Shown piece after piece: positions 25,659-34,309 of a stretch of 64,000 bases of DNA. Position 1 is the first letter of the stretch. Each line of letters opens with the position of its first letter. The notes under the pieces were generated by a model. It was not told the DNA's origin, did no database searches, and saw only the letters and a list, made by a program, of their open reading frames with translations. A program made the translations under genes and the position numbers. The stretch comes from Streptomyces sp. V2I9 (lineage in GTDB: Bacteria; Actinomycetota; Actinomycetes; Streptomycetales; Streptomycetaceae): contig NZ_JAUSZJ010000002.1 in the NCBI RefSeq assembly GCF_030817475.1, positions 6,524,626 to 6,588,625 on the forward strand, in the 5' to 3' direction.

Positions 25659-26782
25659 ACCGTCCGCTCGGCGGAAGGGCGGCGCAGCGTGGCCCCGGTG
25701 CGCATGCGGCGCGGGTGCGGTTCCGGCGCACCGAACTGCACCTGAGGCACCGCCTGACCCGGCGGCAGCGGCGACGACCCGCGCACCGCGGGCCGTCGTT
25801 CCCCCGGGGGCCCGGGTACGCTCGGCGGCGGTGAGGTGCGCCCCCCTCCGGATCCCTCCGGCTCGCGCACGGCTTCCTCCGCACCGGGGGCGTCGACCGG
25901 GACCGCGCGCCGGATGCCGGAGCACGCCGCGCCCGCCCGCACCTCCTCGGCGTGCTCCCGGTGCAGCCGCTCCCTGGTCAGCATGATCAGACCGGCGATG
26001 GCCAGCGCCCCGCAGCAGAGGGCGAGGACCGTGCCCGGAACACCGAGACGGAAGTGCTCGCCGAACAGCGTGATGCCGATCGCGGCGGCCACCACCGGGT
26101 TGACCACCGTCACCGTCGCGAGCGGAGCCGTGAGCCCCGCGCCCCGGTAGGCGGCCTGGGACAGGAACAGCCCCGCCGCCGCCAGACCGGCGATCGCCAG
26201 CAGTGGCAGCGCGCCGGAGCGCACCGGACCGGACGTCCACTCGACGGCCACGGTCTTGGTGAACACCGAGGCCATACCGAACGCCCCGCCCGCACCCGTC
26301 GCCAGGACGATACTGCGCAGGACCGGTCGCCGCAGCGTTCGCGCGAACACGACCAGGGCCCCGAGGGCCCCGAACGTCACCGACGCCAGCAGCACCTGTT
26401 CAGGGCCGTCCAGCGAGTGCGGCTCCGCGTTCCCCGTGAGCGCCAGCAGCCCGCCGAGCCCCGCCGTCGCCATCAACGCGCCACGCCAGGCGACCGCCCC
26501 CGCCCGACGCCCGACGAACAGGGCCGCCATCGGGAGGGCGAAGACGATCGTCAGCGCCCCGAGCGGCTGGACCAGGCTGAGAGGGCCGTAGGCGAGCGCC
26601 ACCACGTGCAGGACCGCGCCGGCTCCGTTGAGCGCGACGGCGACCCACCACACACCGGTGCGCAGCAGGGCGCGCGAGGAGTTGTCCCCGGTCGCCGCCA
26701 CGCGCTCCTGGATGATCGCCCCGGCCGCGTAGGCGACCGCGGAGACCAGTGACAGCAGCACGGACAGCGCAAGGGAACTCAT
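25628..26782 (-). CDS. EamA/DMT-superfamily transporter
   Basis: This is an integral membrane protein of 384 residues with ten predicted membrane segments in the first 290 residues, arranged as two five-helix EamA repeats, typical of drug/metabolite exporters. Features include the internal GAIIQERVA and the second repeat with VVNPVVAAAIGITLFGE. The last 95 residues are a cytosolic Pro/Arg/Gly-rich tail of low complexity whose coding sequence overlaps the 3' end of convergent rpfD by 31 bp. The ATG at 26782 is chosen over a GTG three codons earlier. The substrate is unknown. Confidence 0.85.
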   Translation of the reverse strand: MSSLALSVLLSLVSAVAYAAGAIIQERVAATGDNSSRALLRTGVWWVAVALNGAGAVLHVVALAYGPLSLVQPLGALTIVFALPMAALFVGRRAGAVAWRGALMATAGLGGLLALTGNAEPHSLDGPEQVLLASVTFGALGALVVFARTLRRPVLRSIVLATGAGGAFGMASVFTKTVAVEWTSGPVRSGALPLLAIAGLAAAGLFLSQAAYRGAGLTAPLATVTVVNPVVAAAIGITLFGEHFRLGVPGTVLALCCGALAIAGLIMLTRERLHREHAEEVRAGAACSGIRRAVPVDAPGAEEAVREPEGSGGGRTSPPPSVPGPPGERRPAVRGSSPLPPGQAVPQVQFGAPEPHPRRMRTGATLRRPSAERTVQTLTPPARR

Positions 26783-26838
26783 GTACACCACGATGTCCCG
26801 TCCGGGGCCCGGCGTCGTCGTCCTTGAGTCTGCACTTC

Positions 26839-26862
26839 GGCGTACTGCCCCAGGAGTACGCC
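26839..26862. promoter_or_regulatory. Inverted repeat upstream of the EamA gene
   Basis: ggcgtact (26839-26846) and its exact complement agtacgcc (26855-26862) flank an 8-nt spacer, 57 bp before the EamA start, in the gap shared with the divergent FhuF-like gene. It is a candidate operator. Confidence 0.35.
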
Positions 26863-27034
26863 TCTCCGGCCGACGTCCTCCTCTCGACGGTAGCCCCGCT
26901 GCCCCCGGCCGTCAGAATGTGGCGCCCGGCGGATACGGTGAGCCGCGCGGGCGGCACGGAACGTGTCCGCACGGCCGGTCGTGCGAGCGGCCGGCCGGCC
27001 GGCCGAGGGATCGTGGACCGAGGGGGAGCGGGGC

Positions 27035-27739
27035 GTGGATCTGGTGCTACTGGCGTCGGTGGGCGGGTTCTTCGCGTTGCGAACCACGCCGGTGCCGGGC
27101 GGCGGCCACCAGCCGCTGGAGCAGCTGTACGCCGGCGGGAACGGCCCACTGGCCGCGCGGGTCGAGAAGGTCTCGGCGCGCCTCGCGGCCCCCGAGCGCA
27201 GGGTCGCCGCCTCGATCGCCCATCTCGGCCTGGCCGCCAGGCTCTGGTCCCTCGCCGTCGGCCCGGCAGCGCTCTTCGGGCGCGTTCCCGCCCTGACGCC
27301 CGGCCTCCTGCACTGGGACCCGCTGGCCACCTCGCCCGACGACCTGTGGCTCGCGGGGACGGAGGAGCTGCCCGGAACGGCGGACAGCGTCCGCGAGCAG
27401 ATCCAGTACGGGCATCTGGTGCCGCTGGCCGAGGCGTTCCGGCGGGACGGGAACATCTCCCCGCGGCTCCTGTGGGGCAACGCGGGGTCCGCGCTGGCCG
27501 GGGCCGTACGCGAACTCCTCGCGTTCGCACGCGTCCATGACCGGCCGGACGTGGCCGCGCGGGCGCGTGCGCTGGCGGCCGAACTCTTCGACGACGAGGC
27601 ACTGCGCGGGACCGGGGCCCCGCACGGCCCGGCGTTCCGGCGGCGCAGCTGCTGCCTGTACTGGCGCTGTCCCGGCGGTGGGCTGTGCGGGGACTGCGTG
27701 TTCGACCGGGCACCCGGATCACCCGCTACGGGCCGGTAG
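27035..27739 (+). CDS. FhuF-like [2Fe-2S] ferric-reductase family protein
   Basis: This 234-residue protein carries the FhuF C-terminal cluster motif: Cys206-Cys207, ten residues, then Cys218-x2-Cys221, the unusual ligand set for a [2Fe-2S] centre. Family members reduce ferric siderophores in the cytosol to release iron. The rest of the sequence (LHWDPLATSPDDLWL, LLWGNAGSALAGA) matches actinobacterial FhuF-type proteins. The GTG at 27035 follows AGGGGGAGCGG. No siderophore gene is adjacent; the divergent EamA transporter might be linked but this is not shown. Confidence 0.82.
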   Translation: MDLVLLASVGGFFALRTTPVPGGGHQPLEQLYAGGNGPLAARVEKVSARLAAPERRVAASIAHLGLAARLWSLAVGPAALFGRVPALTPGLLHWDPLATSPDDLWLAGTEELPGTADSVREQIQYGHLVPLAEAFRRDGNISPRLLWGNAGSALAGAVRELLAFARVHDRPDVAARARALAAELFDDEALRGTGAPHGPAFRRRSCCLYWRCPGGGLCGDCVFDRAPGSPATGR

Positions 27740-27772
27740 CGGCCCGTCGTCGGCGGGCGCCGCCGGGGAGCG

Positions 27773-28135
27773 TCAGGACGGCAGTACGGCGTCGATGGCG
27801 TGGTCGACCGACGGCAGCACCGGGAGGGCGCTGTCGAGACCGATCATGCCGATCAGCCGCCGCATGAAGGGGGACGGGGCGGCGAGGCGCATCCGGTCAC
27901 CCAGCGCGGTGTGCCCCTGGAGGAGGACGTTCACCATCGTCGAGTCCGCGAAATTCACGCCCGAGAGGTCCACGACCACCGGACCGGAGGGGGCGTCGGC
28001 CGCCGTGGCGAGAGCCTCACTCAGCGGGCCGACACTGTCGATGTCGAGGTCGCCCGACACCGTGATGACCAGAGCACCCCGCTCCCGTCGGGTGAGGACT
28101 CTGACGGCTCTGTCTTCGTTGGGCGATGAAAGCAC
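27773..28135 (-). CDS. STAS-domain anti-anti-sigma factor
   Basis: This 120-residue RsbV/SpoIIAA-like protein binds and inactivates an anti-sigma kinase when unphosphorylated. The STAS core has ALVITVSGDLD, then VVVDLSGVNFADSTMV, in which Ser65 of the DST motif is the expected phosphorylation site. The GTG at 28135 is preceded by CGAGG; a GTG three codons upstream is an alternative. Two neighbours supply the rest of the switch: a HATPase at 30256 that could phosphorylate it and SpoIIE phosphatases at 28951 and 32868 that could reverse this. Confidence 0.88.
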   Translation of the reverse strand: MLSSPNEDRAVRVLTRRERGALVITVSGDLDIDSVGPLSEALATAADAPSGPVVVDLSGVNFADSTMVNVLLQGHTALGDRMRLAAPSPFMRRLIGMIGLDSALPVLPSVDHAIDAVLPS

Positions 28136-28234
28136 GGAAGGCACCTCGGGCGGATCGGGAGGGGGGACGGGCAGGCTTTCTGTCGGACAGGTCGGCCTCG
28201 GTTCCGTCCCTGGTCGCGGTGGGGTACGGGGGTA

Positions 28235-28264
28235 ACGATAGGAGTAACAGTTGCCATTTGACAA
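28235..28264 (-). promoter_or_regulatory. Predicted promoter of the STAS gene
   Basis: On the minus strand TTGTCA (28264-28259) and TATCGT (28240-28235) are 18 bp apart, giving a leader of about 90 nt. The surrounding DNA is AT-rich compared with the genes and has several GTTAC words. Confidence 0.45.
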
Positions 28265-28360
28265 CATTCTCCATCGGGTAACAATCTGGTCCCCGGCAGC
28301 AGCTCGTGCTGCTGCCGACGGCGGAGCGCCGATGGATGCGGAAGCAGGGGCGGGATGAGG

Positions 28361-28876
28361 CTAGGCGCTGTCGGCGACATCGTCGCGGAGCGGCGGGGAG
28401 GCGGCGTCCCCGTTCGGGGAGAGGCGCTCCGAAGCCGCCGCGTGGAAGGCCGCGAGGCCGTCCGTGAGCGCGGCGAGCGCGGCGGGATCCATCCGCTCCA
28501 GCACCGCGTTGAGCTCACGGGCGCGCAGGGCCCGGTACTCTTCGAGAAGCGCCCGTCCCCGCAGACTCAGTCTCAGTTCCACCTCGCGCCGGCTGGACGG
28601 GCTGGGCGCCCGCTTGACGAGTCCCATCGCCTCCATCCGGTCGCAGAGCCTGCTGACGGACGGGGCGCGCGAACCCAGGGCCTCACCCAGCGCCCGCAGG
28701 TTCGTCCCTTCGTGCTTCTCGATGACGAGCAGCGCCCGGAGCTGCGACGGCGACACGGTTCCCGAGGCGGCGGATTCCTGACCCCGGCCCCAGAGCACTT
28801 CCAGCAGTTCCGAGGCGGCGACAGCGTCGGCGGACGCCTGTTGGCGGCTGCTCGGGCGGAATCCTCGGTGGGGCAT
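28361..28876 (-). CDS. MarR-family transcriptional regulator
   Basis: This is a dimeric winged-helix DNA-binding protein of 171 residues. The HTH lies at about 60-85 (NLRALGEALGSRAPSVSRLCDRMEAMGLV), followed by the wing with KRAPSPSSRREVELRLS. The long C-terminal helix ends in an acidic disordered tail. It starts at the ATG at 28876 and is divergent from the SpoIIE phosphatase at 28951 with only 74 bp between them, so it probably controls that gene and itself. The effector is unknown. Confidence 0.9.
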   Translation of the reverse strand: MPHRGFRPSSRQQASADAVAASELLEVLWGRGQESAASGTVSPSQLRALLVIEKHEGTNLRALGEALGSRAPSVSRLCDRMEAMGLVKRAPSPSSRREVELRLSLRGRALLEEYRALRARELNAVLERMDPAALAALTDGLAAFHAAASERLSPNGDAASPPLRDDVADSA

Positions 28877-28905
28877 CCACCCACTGTGTCACCCGCCGGG
28901 CCTCC

Positions 28906-28933
28906 TTGTCAGCCCGGCCTCGGCCCCTACAGC
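28906..28933 (+). promoter_or_regulatory. Predicted promoter of the SpoIIE phosphatase gene
   Basis: TTGTCA (28906-28911) and TACAGC (28928-28933) with a 16-bp spacer lie in the short gap to marR. The start point would be near 28940, about 11 nt before the GTG start. Confidence 0.45.
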
Positions 28934-28950
28934 GTCGCAGGACGAAGAAT

Positions 28951-30129
28951 GTGCGAGAGACCGTGAAGAGAAGAACGGACATCGAGGCCGCCGTGAGGGC
29001 GGCCGCGCCGCACGCCCTGCTGGCCACCTTGCGCACCGAGATCATCAGCGCCTACGGGGCCCTCGCGGTGGATCTGCACCTCGCCGATTACGGCCTTCGG
29101 GTCCTCACACCCCTGGACCGGCCCGACGAGAACGAGCCGCTGTCCCTTCACAACAGTCCCGAGGGCAGGGCCTTCGGCAGCCAGGAGCCCCGCGAGCAGC
29201 AGGTCCGGCACGACGACGCCGTGGACCACCACCTGCCCGTGACCGTCCGGGGCGAACGGCTCGGCATCCTCACGGTCCGGCTGCCCCAGGCGCTGTCCAC
29301 CCCGGAGCTGGTCGGCGAACTGGCCCGCCTGGCCGACCTGCTGGGCCACGAGATCCTGGTCGCCGAGCGGGACACCGACCTGTACCAGCGCGCCCGGCGC
29401 ACCACGCGCCTCACCCTCGCCGCCGAGATGCAGTGGCAGCTGCTGCCCGCCCGCGCCTGCACCGCCGCCGAGTTCGCGATCGGGGCGCAGCTGGAGCCCG
29501 CGTACGCCATCCACGGCGACAACTTCGACTGGGCCGCCGACGCCGACGAGCTGACCCTCGCGGTGACCAACGGCATGGGCGAGGGCATACAGGCATCCCT
29601 GCTCACCAACCTCGCCGTCAACGCCCTGCGCAACGCCCGCCGGGCCGGCGTCGGCATCGCGGACCAGGCGGCCCTCGCCGACCAGGCCATCTACGACCAG
29701 CACCGGGGCGCTTCCCACGTCTCCACCCTGCTGCTCCGTTTCGAGCTGGCGACCGGGCGGGTCGGCGTCGTCGACGCGGGGTCGCCCCAGCTGTGGATGC
29801 AGCGCGGCCGTGCGGTCCACCGGGTCGAGCTGGAGGCCCAGTTGCCGCTCGGCATGTTCGAGGAGTCGCAGTACGCGGTCCAGGAGTTCCACGTGGAGCC
29901 CGGCGACCGCCTGCTGCTGTTCAGCGACGGCGTCTACGACACGGTGTCCCCGCAGGGCGAGGTGTACGGGGACCGGATGCTGGCGCGCGCCATCCAGTCC
30001 ACCAGGCTCCTCCCGGCCGCCACCGTCCCGCGCGCCCTGCTCGCCGAACTGGCGGAGTACCGGAGGAAGGAAACGCCCGACGACGCGCTGGTCCTCTGCC
30101 TGGACTGGTACGGCAGGCAGGAGGGCTGA
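28951..30129 (+). CDS. GAF-like/SpoIIE-type PP2C phosphatase
   Basis: This is a cytosolic serine/threonine phosphatase of 392 residues with an N-terminal sensory region of about 160 residues that resembles a GAF domain and a C-terminal SpoIIE/RsbU domain. In the catalytic part the first metal motif normally written GDxxD appears as HGDNFDW, and the second (normally DVSGHG) reads TNGMGEG, so the usual Asp-rich signature is weakened; the late motifs LLLFSDGVYDTV and PDDALVL are intact. The GTG at 28951 follows AGGACGA. It probably dephosphorylates an anti-anti-sigma factor such as the STAS protein at 27773, though altered metal ligands may reduce activity. Confidence 0.85.
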   Translation: MRETVKRRTDIEAAVRAAAPHALLATLRTEIISAYGALAVDLHLADYGLRVLTPLDRPDENEPLSLHNSPEGRAFGSQEPREQQVRHDDAVDHHLPVTVRGERLGILTVRLPQALSTPELVGELARLADLLGHEILVAERDTDLYQRARRTTRLTLAAEMQWQLLPARACTAAEFAIGAQLEPAYAIHGDNFDWAADADELTLAVTNGMGEGIQASLLTNLAVNALRNARRAGVGIADQAALADQAIYDQHRGASHVSTLLLRFELATGRVGVVDAGSPQLWMQRGRAVHRVELEAQLPLGMFEESQYAVQEFHVEPGDRLLLFSDGVYDTVSPQGEVYGDRMLARAIQSTRLLPAATVPRALLAELAEYRRKETPDDALVLCLDWYGRQEG

Positions 30130-30255
30130 GAACGGGGCGAGCGCCGGCCGGTCACGTCGCGGGCGGCCGGGACCCGGCTCTCCGGTCGGGGCCGAGGCCA
30201 CCGCCGTGGTCGACGCGGCCACCGTGATACGAGGCCCGGAGCGGCGTCGGCGGGC

Positions 30256-30759
30256 TCAGGTGCTGAGCTGGAACTCCGCCCGGATCCGCTTGCCCACCGG
30301 CACCCGCTCGGCCGTGAGCCGGTCGCACAGGGCCACCACGATCTCCATGCCGTGCCCGCCGAGCCGGGACGGGTCAGGGGCGTACAGGACGGGCATCGCG
30401 GTGCTGCTGTCGTACACCGTGACGCTGATGAGCCGCGCGTTGCCCTCCAGCTCCAGGAGGTAGGGGCCGTGGCTGTAGCGGTCCGCGTTGGTGACCAGCT
30501 CGCTCACGGCCAGCATCAGATCGCTGCGCGTGTGTTCCCCGATCGGAGCGCCGCACTCCTCCACGAGCCGCGTGAGGAAGCTGTCGGCGAGCGTACGGGC
30601 CATCGCGATGCACCCCGGCTCGCCGTCGAAGACCTCTGCGCTGAGCAGTACCTCGGCGGAAGCCAGCCCCTGACCCGGATCTTCCGGTGGGGAGGTGACC
30701 TGTTCGTTCATGTGCTCCAGCCAAGGCGCTGCAGTGAGGTCGGAAACCTTTTCCGCCAT
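30256..30759 (-). CDS. Anti-sigma-type HATPase (RsbW-like)
   Basis: This 167-residue GHKL ATPase is of the kind that binds sigma factors or phosphorylates anti-anti-sigma partners. The N box is SELVTNADRYS, and the G box is GGHGMEIV; both are at expected spacing. The ATG at 30759 gives the longest form; an ATG at 30711 after GGAG would give 151 residues and is about as likely. The gene lies upstream of, and convergent with, the phosphatase at 28951 and 48 bp after the response regulator at 30807. Confidence 0.85.
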   Translation of the reverse strand: MAEKVSDLTAAPWLEHMNEQVTSPPEDPGQGLASAEVLLSAEVFDGEPGCIAMARTLADSFLTRLVEECGAPIGEHTRSDLMLAVSELVTNADRYSHGPYLLELEGNARLISVTVYDSSTAMPVLYAPDPSRLGGHGMEIVVALCDRLTAERVPVGKRIRAEFQLST

Positions 30760-30806
30760 TCGTCTACCCGAGGTGACGAGTCCCAGTCCAAGGAACCTCC
30801 CAGATC

Positions 30807-31250
30807 CTACTTACGCCCGGGCAGCCGCACCACGGTCACGAAGAACTCGTCGATCTGGCGCACCGCCGCGATGAACTGGTCGAGGTCCACCGGCTTCGTC
30901 ACGTACGCGTTGGCGTGGAGCTTGTAGCTGCGCAGGATGTCCTCCTCGGCCGAGGACGTGGTGAGCACGACCACCGGGATGAGCGAGAGCTCGGGGTCGC
31001 CCTTGATCTGCTCCAGCACCTGCCGCCCGTCGTACTTGGGCAGGTTCAGGTCCAGGAGCACCAGGTCGGGGCGGGGAGCGTCGCCGTACTCGCCGCGCCG
31101 GTAGAGGAAGTCCAGCGCCTCCTGCCCGTCGCGCACGACATGCAGGGTGTTGCGGATCTTGTTGTCCTCGAAGGCCTCACGGGTCATCAGCTCGTCGCCG
31201 GGATCGTCCTCGACGAGCAGGACCTCGATGGGTTGGACTGGCGCGTTCAC
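30807..31250 (-). CDS. Single-domain response regulator (Rcp1-like)
   Basis: This 147-residue CheY-like protein has only a receiver domain. The acidic pocket is Asp15-Asp16, the phosphoacceptor is Asp67 in LLDLNLPKYDG, and the switch residues Thr97 and Lys119 (VTKPVD) are present. The insert RRGEYGDAPRPD before the phosphoacceptor is typical of the Rcp1 group that pairs with phytochrome-like kinases. Its start overlaps the 3' end of the histidine kinase gene by 4 bp, making these a coupled pair. Confidence 0.92.
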   Translation of the reverse strand: MNAPVQPIEVLLVEDDPGDELMTREAFEDNKIRNTLHVVRDGQEALDFLYRRGEYGDAPRPDLVLLDLNLPKYDGRQVLEQIKGDPELSLIPVVVLTTSSAEEDILRSYKLHANAYVTKPVDLDQFIAAVRQIDEFFVTVVRLPGRK

Positions 31251-32878
31251 GAAGAGTCTCCCGACTGGCTGGTGAGTACGGCGGGGGCGAGCAGTTCCGC
31301 CGGGGTGTGGGTCGGCGCCTCGGGCGCCACGGGCAGGGTGAAGTGGATACGGGTGCCTTCGTCCGGTTCCGGCTCCAGCCAGATCCGGCCACCGTGGAAC
31401 TCGACGATCTTCCGGCAGAGGGCGAGGCCGATGCCGGTGCCGTCGTACTCGTCACGGGCGTGCAGCCGCTGGAAGATCACGAACACCTTGTCCGCGAACT
31501 CGGGGGCGATGCCGATCCCGTTGTCCGACACCGTCAGGTGCCAGTGGTCGTCCTCGCGCACGCAGCCGACGGTGATCCGGGGCGCACGGTCCGGATGGCG
31601 GAACTTCACCGCGTTGCCGATGAGGTTCTGCCAGACCATGGTGAGCGCGGTGGAGTCCCCGAGCAGCTCCGGCAGCTCGTCGGGCCGCTCGATGCCCGCG
31701 CCCGACTCCTCGATCGCGGCGGACAGGTTGCCCAGGGCGCGGTCGAACGACCGGCCCAGGTCGACCGGCTTCCAGCCGTCGTGGACCCGGCCCACGCGCG
31801 AAAAGGTCAGCAGGTCGTTGATGAGCACCTGCATGCGCTTGGCGCCGTCCACCGCGAACGCGATGTACTGCTTGCCCCGGTCGTCCAGCTCGGTGCCGTA
31901 CCGCTTCTCCAGGAGCTGGCAGAACGAGGCGACCTTGCGCAGCGGCTCCTGGAGGTCGTGCGAGGCGACGTACGCGAACTGCTCCAGCTCGGAGTTGGAA
32001 CGGCGCAGCTCCTCGGTCTGGCCCGCGAGCAGCTCCTCGCGCTGCTGCGCGTCGGCCAGCTCGTCGGACAGCCGACGGCGCATGTCCTCCACCGCTCCGG
32101 CCACGGCCTGCACGTCGGACGGGCCCTTGATCTCGATCCGGCGGTCGACCGTGCCCGAGCGCACCGCGTCGGAGGCGGCCCGCAGCCGGTTCAGCGGCAC
32201 CCCCACCACCCGGTGGAGCAGCGTGCTGAGCGCCACGATCGTCAGCACGAGAACGGCGAGCAGGATGCCCACCACCCAGTCGCGGGTGGTACGCGACGCG
32301 TCCAGATCGGCCCGCGCCCGGTCACGCGCCTCGGCCAGGTGCTCCTGCTGCACGGTGTAGGCGCGCCGCAGGCTGTCGAACTCCGTCTTGCTGCTCTGGA
32401 GCTGCGCGGTGGTGCCGGAGTGGCTGGGACCGCTCTCCCGGACCGCCGCGATCAACGGCTCGGCCTTGCTCTGCCGCCACCGCCGCGCGGCGGACTCGAC
32501 GGCGTCCAGGTCGGCCGCCAGCCGCTCGTCGTCGCCGACCAGCGCGCGAGCACGGGCCAGCCGCTCCCGCTCGGCCTTCCCGCCGTTCCGGTACGGCTCC
32601 AGGAAGGACTTGTCGCCGGTCAGGGCGAATCCCCGGACGCCCGTCTCCTGGTCGAGCAGGGCGTTCTGCAGTTCGAAGGAGACCGACCGGGCCGGCTGGA
32701 TTCGGTCCACCAGTTCGTCGGTGCGCTGCGACATCCGGGAGAGCACCAGGCCACCGATCACCAGGCAGCCGCAGACGACCACGACGAACCCGCCGAGGAT
32801 CAGGTGGACCCAGGACTGCACCGAGAGCCGGGCGGAGGGGTCCTGCTCCGGTATGGCCTTCGTGCTGTCAGTGCTCAT
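31247..32878 (-). CDS. CHASE3-HAMP sensor histidine kinase
   Basis: This 543-residue membrane kinase has membrane segment 1 at about 25-47, an extracytoplasmic CHASE3 domain to about 198 (with LLDQETGVRGFALTG), membrane segment 2 at about 201-222, a HAMP linker, a coiled coil, the HisKA box with His307 (ASHDLQEPLRKV), and a HATPase domain with the N box (WQNLIGNAVKF), DNGIG and GTGIGLAL. It most closely resembles phytochrome-type cytosolic kinase modules. It starts 11 bp inside the preceding phosphatase gene and overlaps the response regulator gene, so the three are translated together. Confidence 0.92.
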   Translation of the reverse strand: MSTDSTKAIPEQDPSARLSVQSWVHLILGGFVVVVCGCLVIGGLVLSRMSQRTDELVDRIQPARSVSFELQNALLDQETGVRGFALTGDKSFLEPYRNGGKAERERLARARALVGDDERLAADLDAVESAARRWRQSKAEPLIAAVRESGPSHSGTTAQLQSSKTEFDSLRRAYTVQQEHLAEARDRARADLDASRTTRDWVVGILLAVLVLTIVALSTLLHRVVGVPLNRLRAASDAVRSGTVDRRIEIKGPSDVQAVAGAVEDMRRRLSDELADAQQREELLAGQTEELRRSNSELEQFAYVASHDLQEPLRKVASFCQLLEKRYGTELDDRGKQYIAFAVDGAKRMQVLINDLLTFSRVGRVHDGWKPVDLGRSFDRALGNLSAAIEESGAGIERPDELPELLGDSTALTMVWQNLIGNAVKFRHPDRAPRITVGCVREDDHWHLTVSDNGIGIAPEFADKVFVIFQRLHARDEYDGTGIGLALCRKIVEFHGGRIWLEPEPDEGTRIHFTLPVAPEAPTHTPAELLAPAVLTSQSGDSS

Positions 32879-34139
32879 CGTGTTCCGATCCCCAACCCAG
32901 GTGCAGTACGGCCACATCGTCCGCGAGCCCGCCGTAGGGGGCCGCCCCCTCGGAGGCTCCCGCCACCAGGGCGTCGACGAACGCGTGGGCCGGTAGATGT
33001 CCGTTGTCCTGTGCCATGGCGAGGAGCCCCTCCTCGCCGAGGCGGCTGTCGGGCCCGTCGCGTCCCTCGAACAGCCCGTCCGTGAAGAGCACCACGCCGG
33101 CGCCGGGCGGCAGCGGGACGTCCACGGTCGGCCAGCTGCCCGTACCGGGCAGCAGCCCGAGTGCCATGCCGCCCTCGGGCTCGACCCAGGACACGTCGCC
33201 GTCCTGACGCAGCAGCAGTCCGGGGTGGCCCGCCCGCAGGATCTGGGCATGCCGCTGGTCGGGCGGGAACACCAGGGAGGTGACGGTGGCGAACACGTGC
33301 GCGTCCGAGCGCTCGGCCACGAGGATCTCCTCCAGCAGCGCTATCTGCTCCACGTGTGACGTGCCGCACAGGACGGCGGTACGCCAGGCCACGCGCAGGC
33401 ACACGCCGAGCGCGGCCTCGGCGGCGCCGTGCCCGGAGACGTCGCCGATCACCGCGTGCACGGTGCCGTCCGAGGTCTGCACGACGTCGTAGAAGTCCCC
33501 GCTGAGGAGGCCGTGGACCCGCCCCGGCTCGTACCGTGCACGGGCCTGGAACCGGTTGTCCCGCAGCAGGGGGACCGGTAGCAGCCCGCGCTCCAGCCGG
33601 GCGTTCTCCTGGGCGATCAACCGGTTGGCGCGCAGGGCCGCGGCGGCCCGTTCCACTTCCTTGCGCTGGAGTGCGTAGCGGATCGCGCGCGAGAGGACCT
33701 CGGGGCCCAGCCGGCCCTTGACCAGGTAGTCCTGGGCGCCTCCGGCGACGGCGCGGAGCCCGGTGCCGGACTCCTCCAGGCCGGTGAGGACGACGATCGC
33801 GGCCTCGCTGTCCGATTCCAGGATCTGGCGTACGGCGTCCAGCCCGTGGACGTCGGGGAGGTGGAGGTCGAGGAGCACGCACACCGGTGTGGCGGAGGTG
33901 CGCAGGAAGGCGCGGGCCTCGGCCAGGGTCTTGCACCAGGTGAGGGCCGAGTCCAGCTCGCTGTCGGCCAGCATCTCCTCGACGAGCACGGCGTCACCCG
34001 CGTCGTCCTCCACCAGCAGGATCGACGCGTCGAGATTCCACAGCGGGGCATCGGGGTGGTGCGGGATGCCGACCTGCTGGTCGGGGATGCCGGGGATGCC
34101 CACAGGAATCGGTGATGTGCCCACGGGCGACTCGGTCAA
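32868..34139 (-). CDS. Receiver domain fused to SpoIIE-type PP2C phosphatase
   Basis: This is an RssB/RsbU-like protein of about 423 residues: a response-regulator receiver domain (acidic LLVEDDAGD, phosphoacceptor Asp91 in LLDLHLPDVHG, Lys in DYLVKGRLG), a coiled-coil linker, and a PP2C domain with LSGDFYDVV, GDVSGHGAAEA, LFTDGLFEG and LADDVAVL motifs. Phosphorylation of the receiver by the kinase at 31247 could switch the phosphatase. The start is uncertain: a TTG at 34139 has GAGGG upstream, while the ATG at 34196 lacks a good ribosome-binding site. It lies between the sigma factor and the kinase on the same strand. Confidence 0.88.
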   Translation of the reverse strand: MTESPVGTSPIPVGIPGIPDQQVGIPHHPDAPLWNLDASILLVEDDAGDAVLVEEMLADSELDSALTWCKTLAEARAFLRTSATPVCVLLDLHLPDVHGLDAVRQILESDSEAAIVVLTGLEESGTGLRAVAGGAQDYLVKGRLGPEVLSRAIRYALQRKEVERAAAALRANRLIAQENARLERGLLPVPLLRDNRFQARARYEPGRVHGLLSGDFYDVVQTSDGTVHAVIGDVSGHGAAEAALGVCLRVAWRTAVLCGTSHVEQIALLEEILVAERSDAHVFATVTSLVFPPDQRHAQILRAGHPGLLLRQDGDVSWVEPEGGMALGLLPGTGSWPTVDVPLPPGAGVVLFTDGLFEGRDGPDSRLGEEGLLAMAQDNGHLPAHAFVDALVAGASEGAAPYGGLADDVAVLHLGWGSEHDEH

Positions 34140-34309
34140 CCCTCCACCCTCTTCGTGCGACGGCGCGGAGTGTCCGGCCTGATCTTCGGGAAGCATATGC
34201 GAGCGAAACACCCCGTCGTGGACGGGAAGGTGGGCAGACGGCACGAAGCCGCCTGCCCCGAAGGGCGGGCGGCTGGAGTCCGGGCCGAACCCGTGGGGTT
34301 CGTCCGGTC

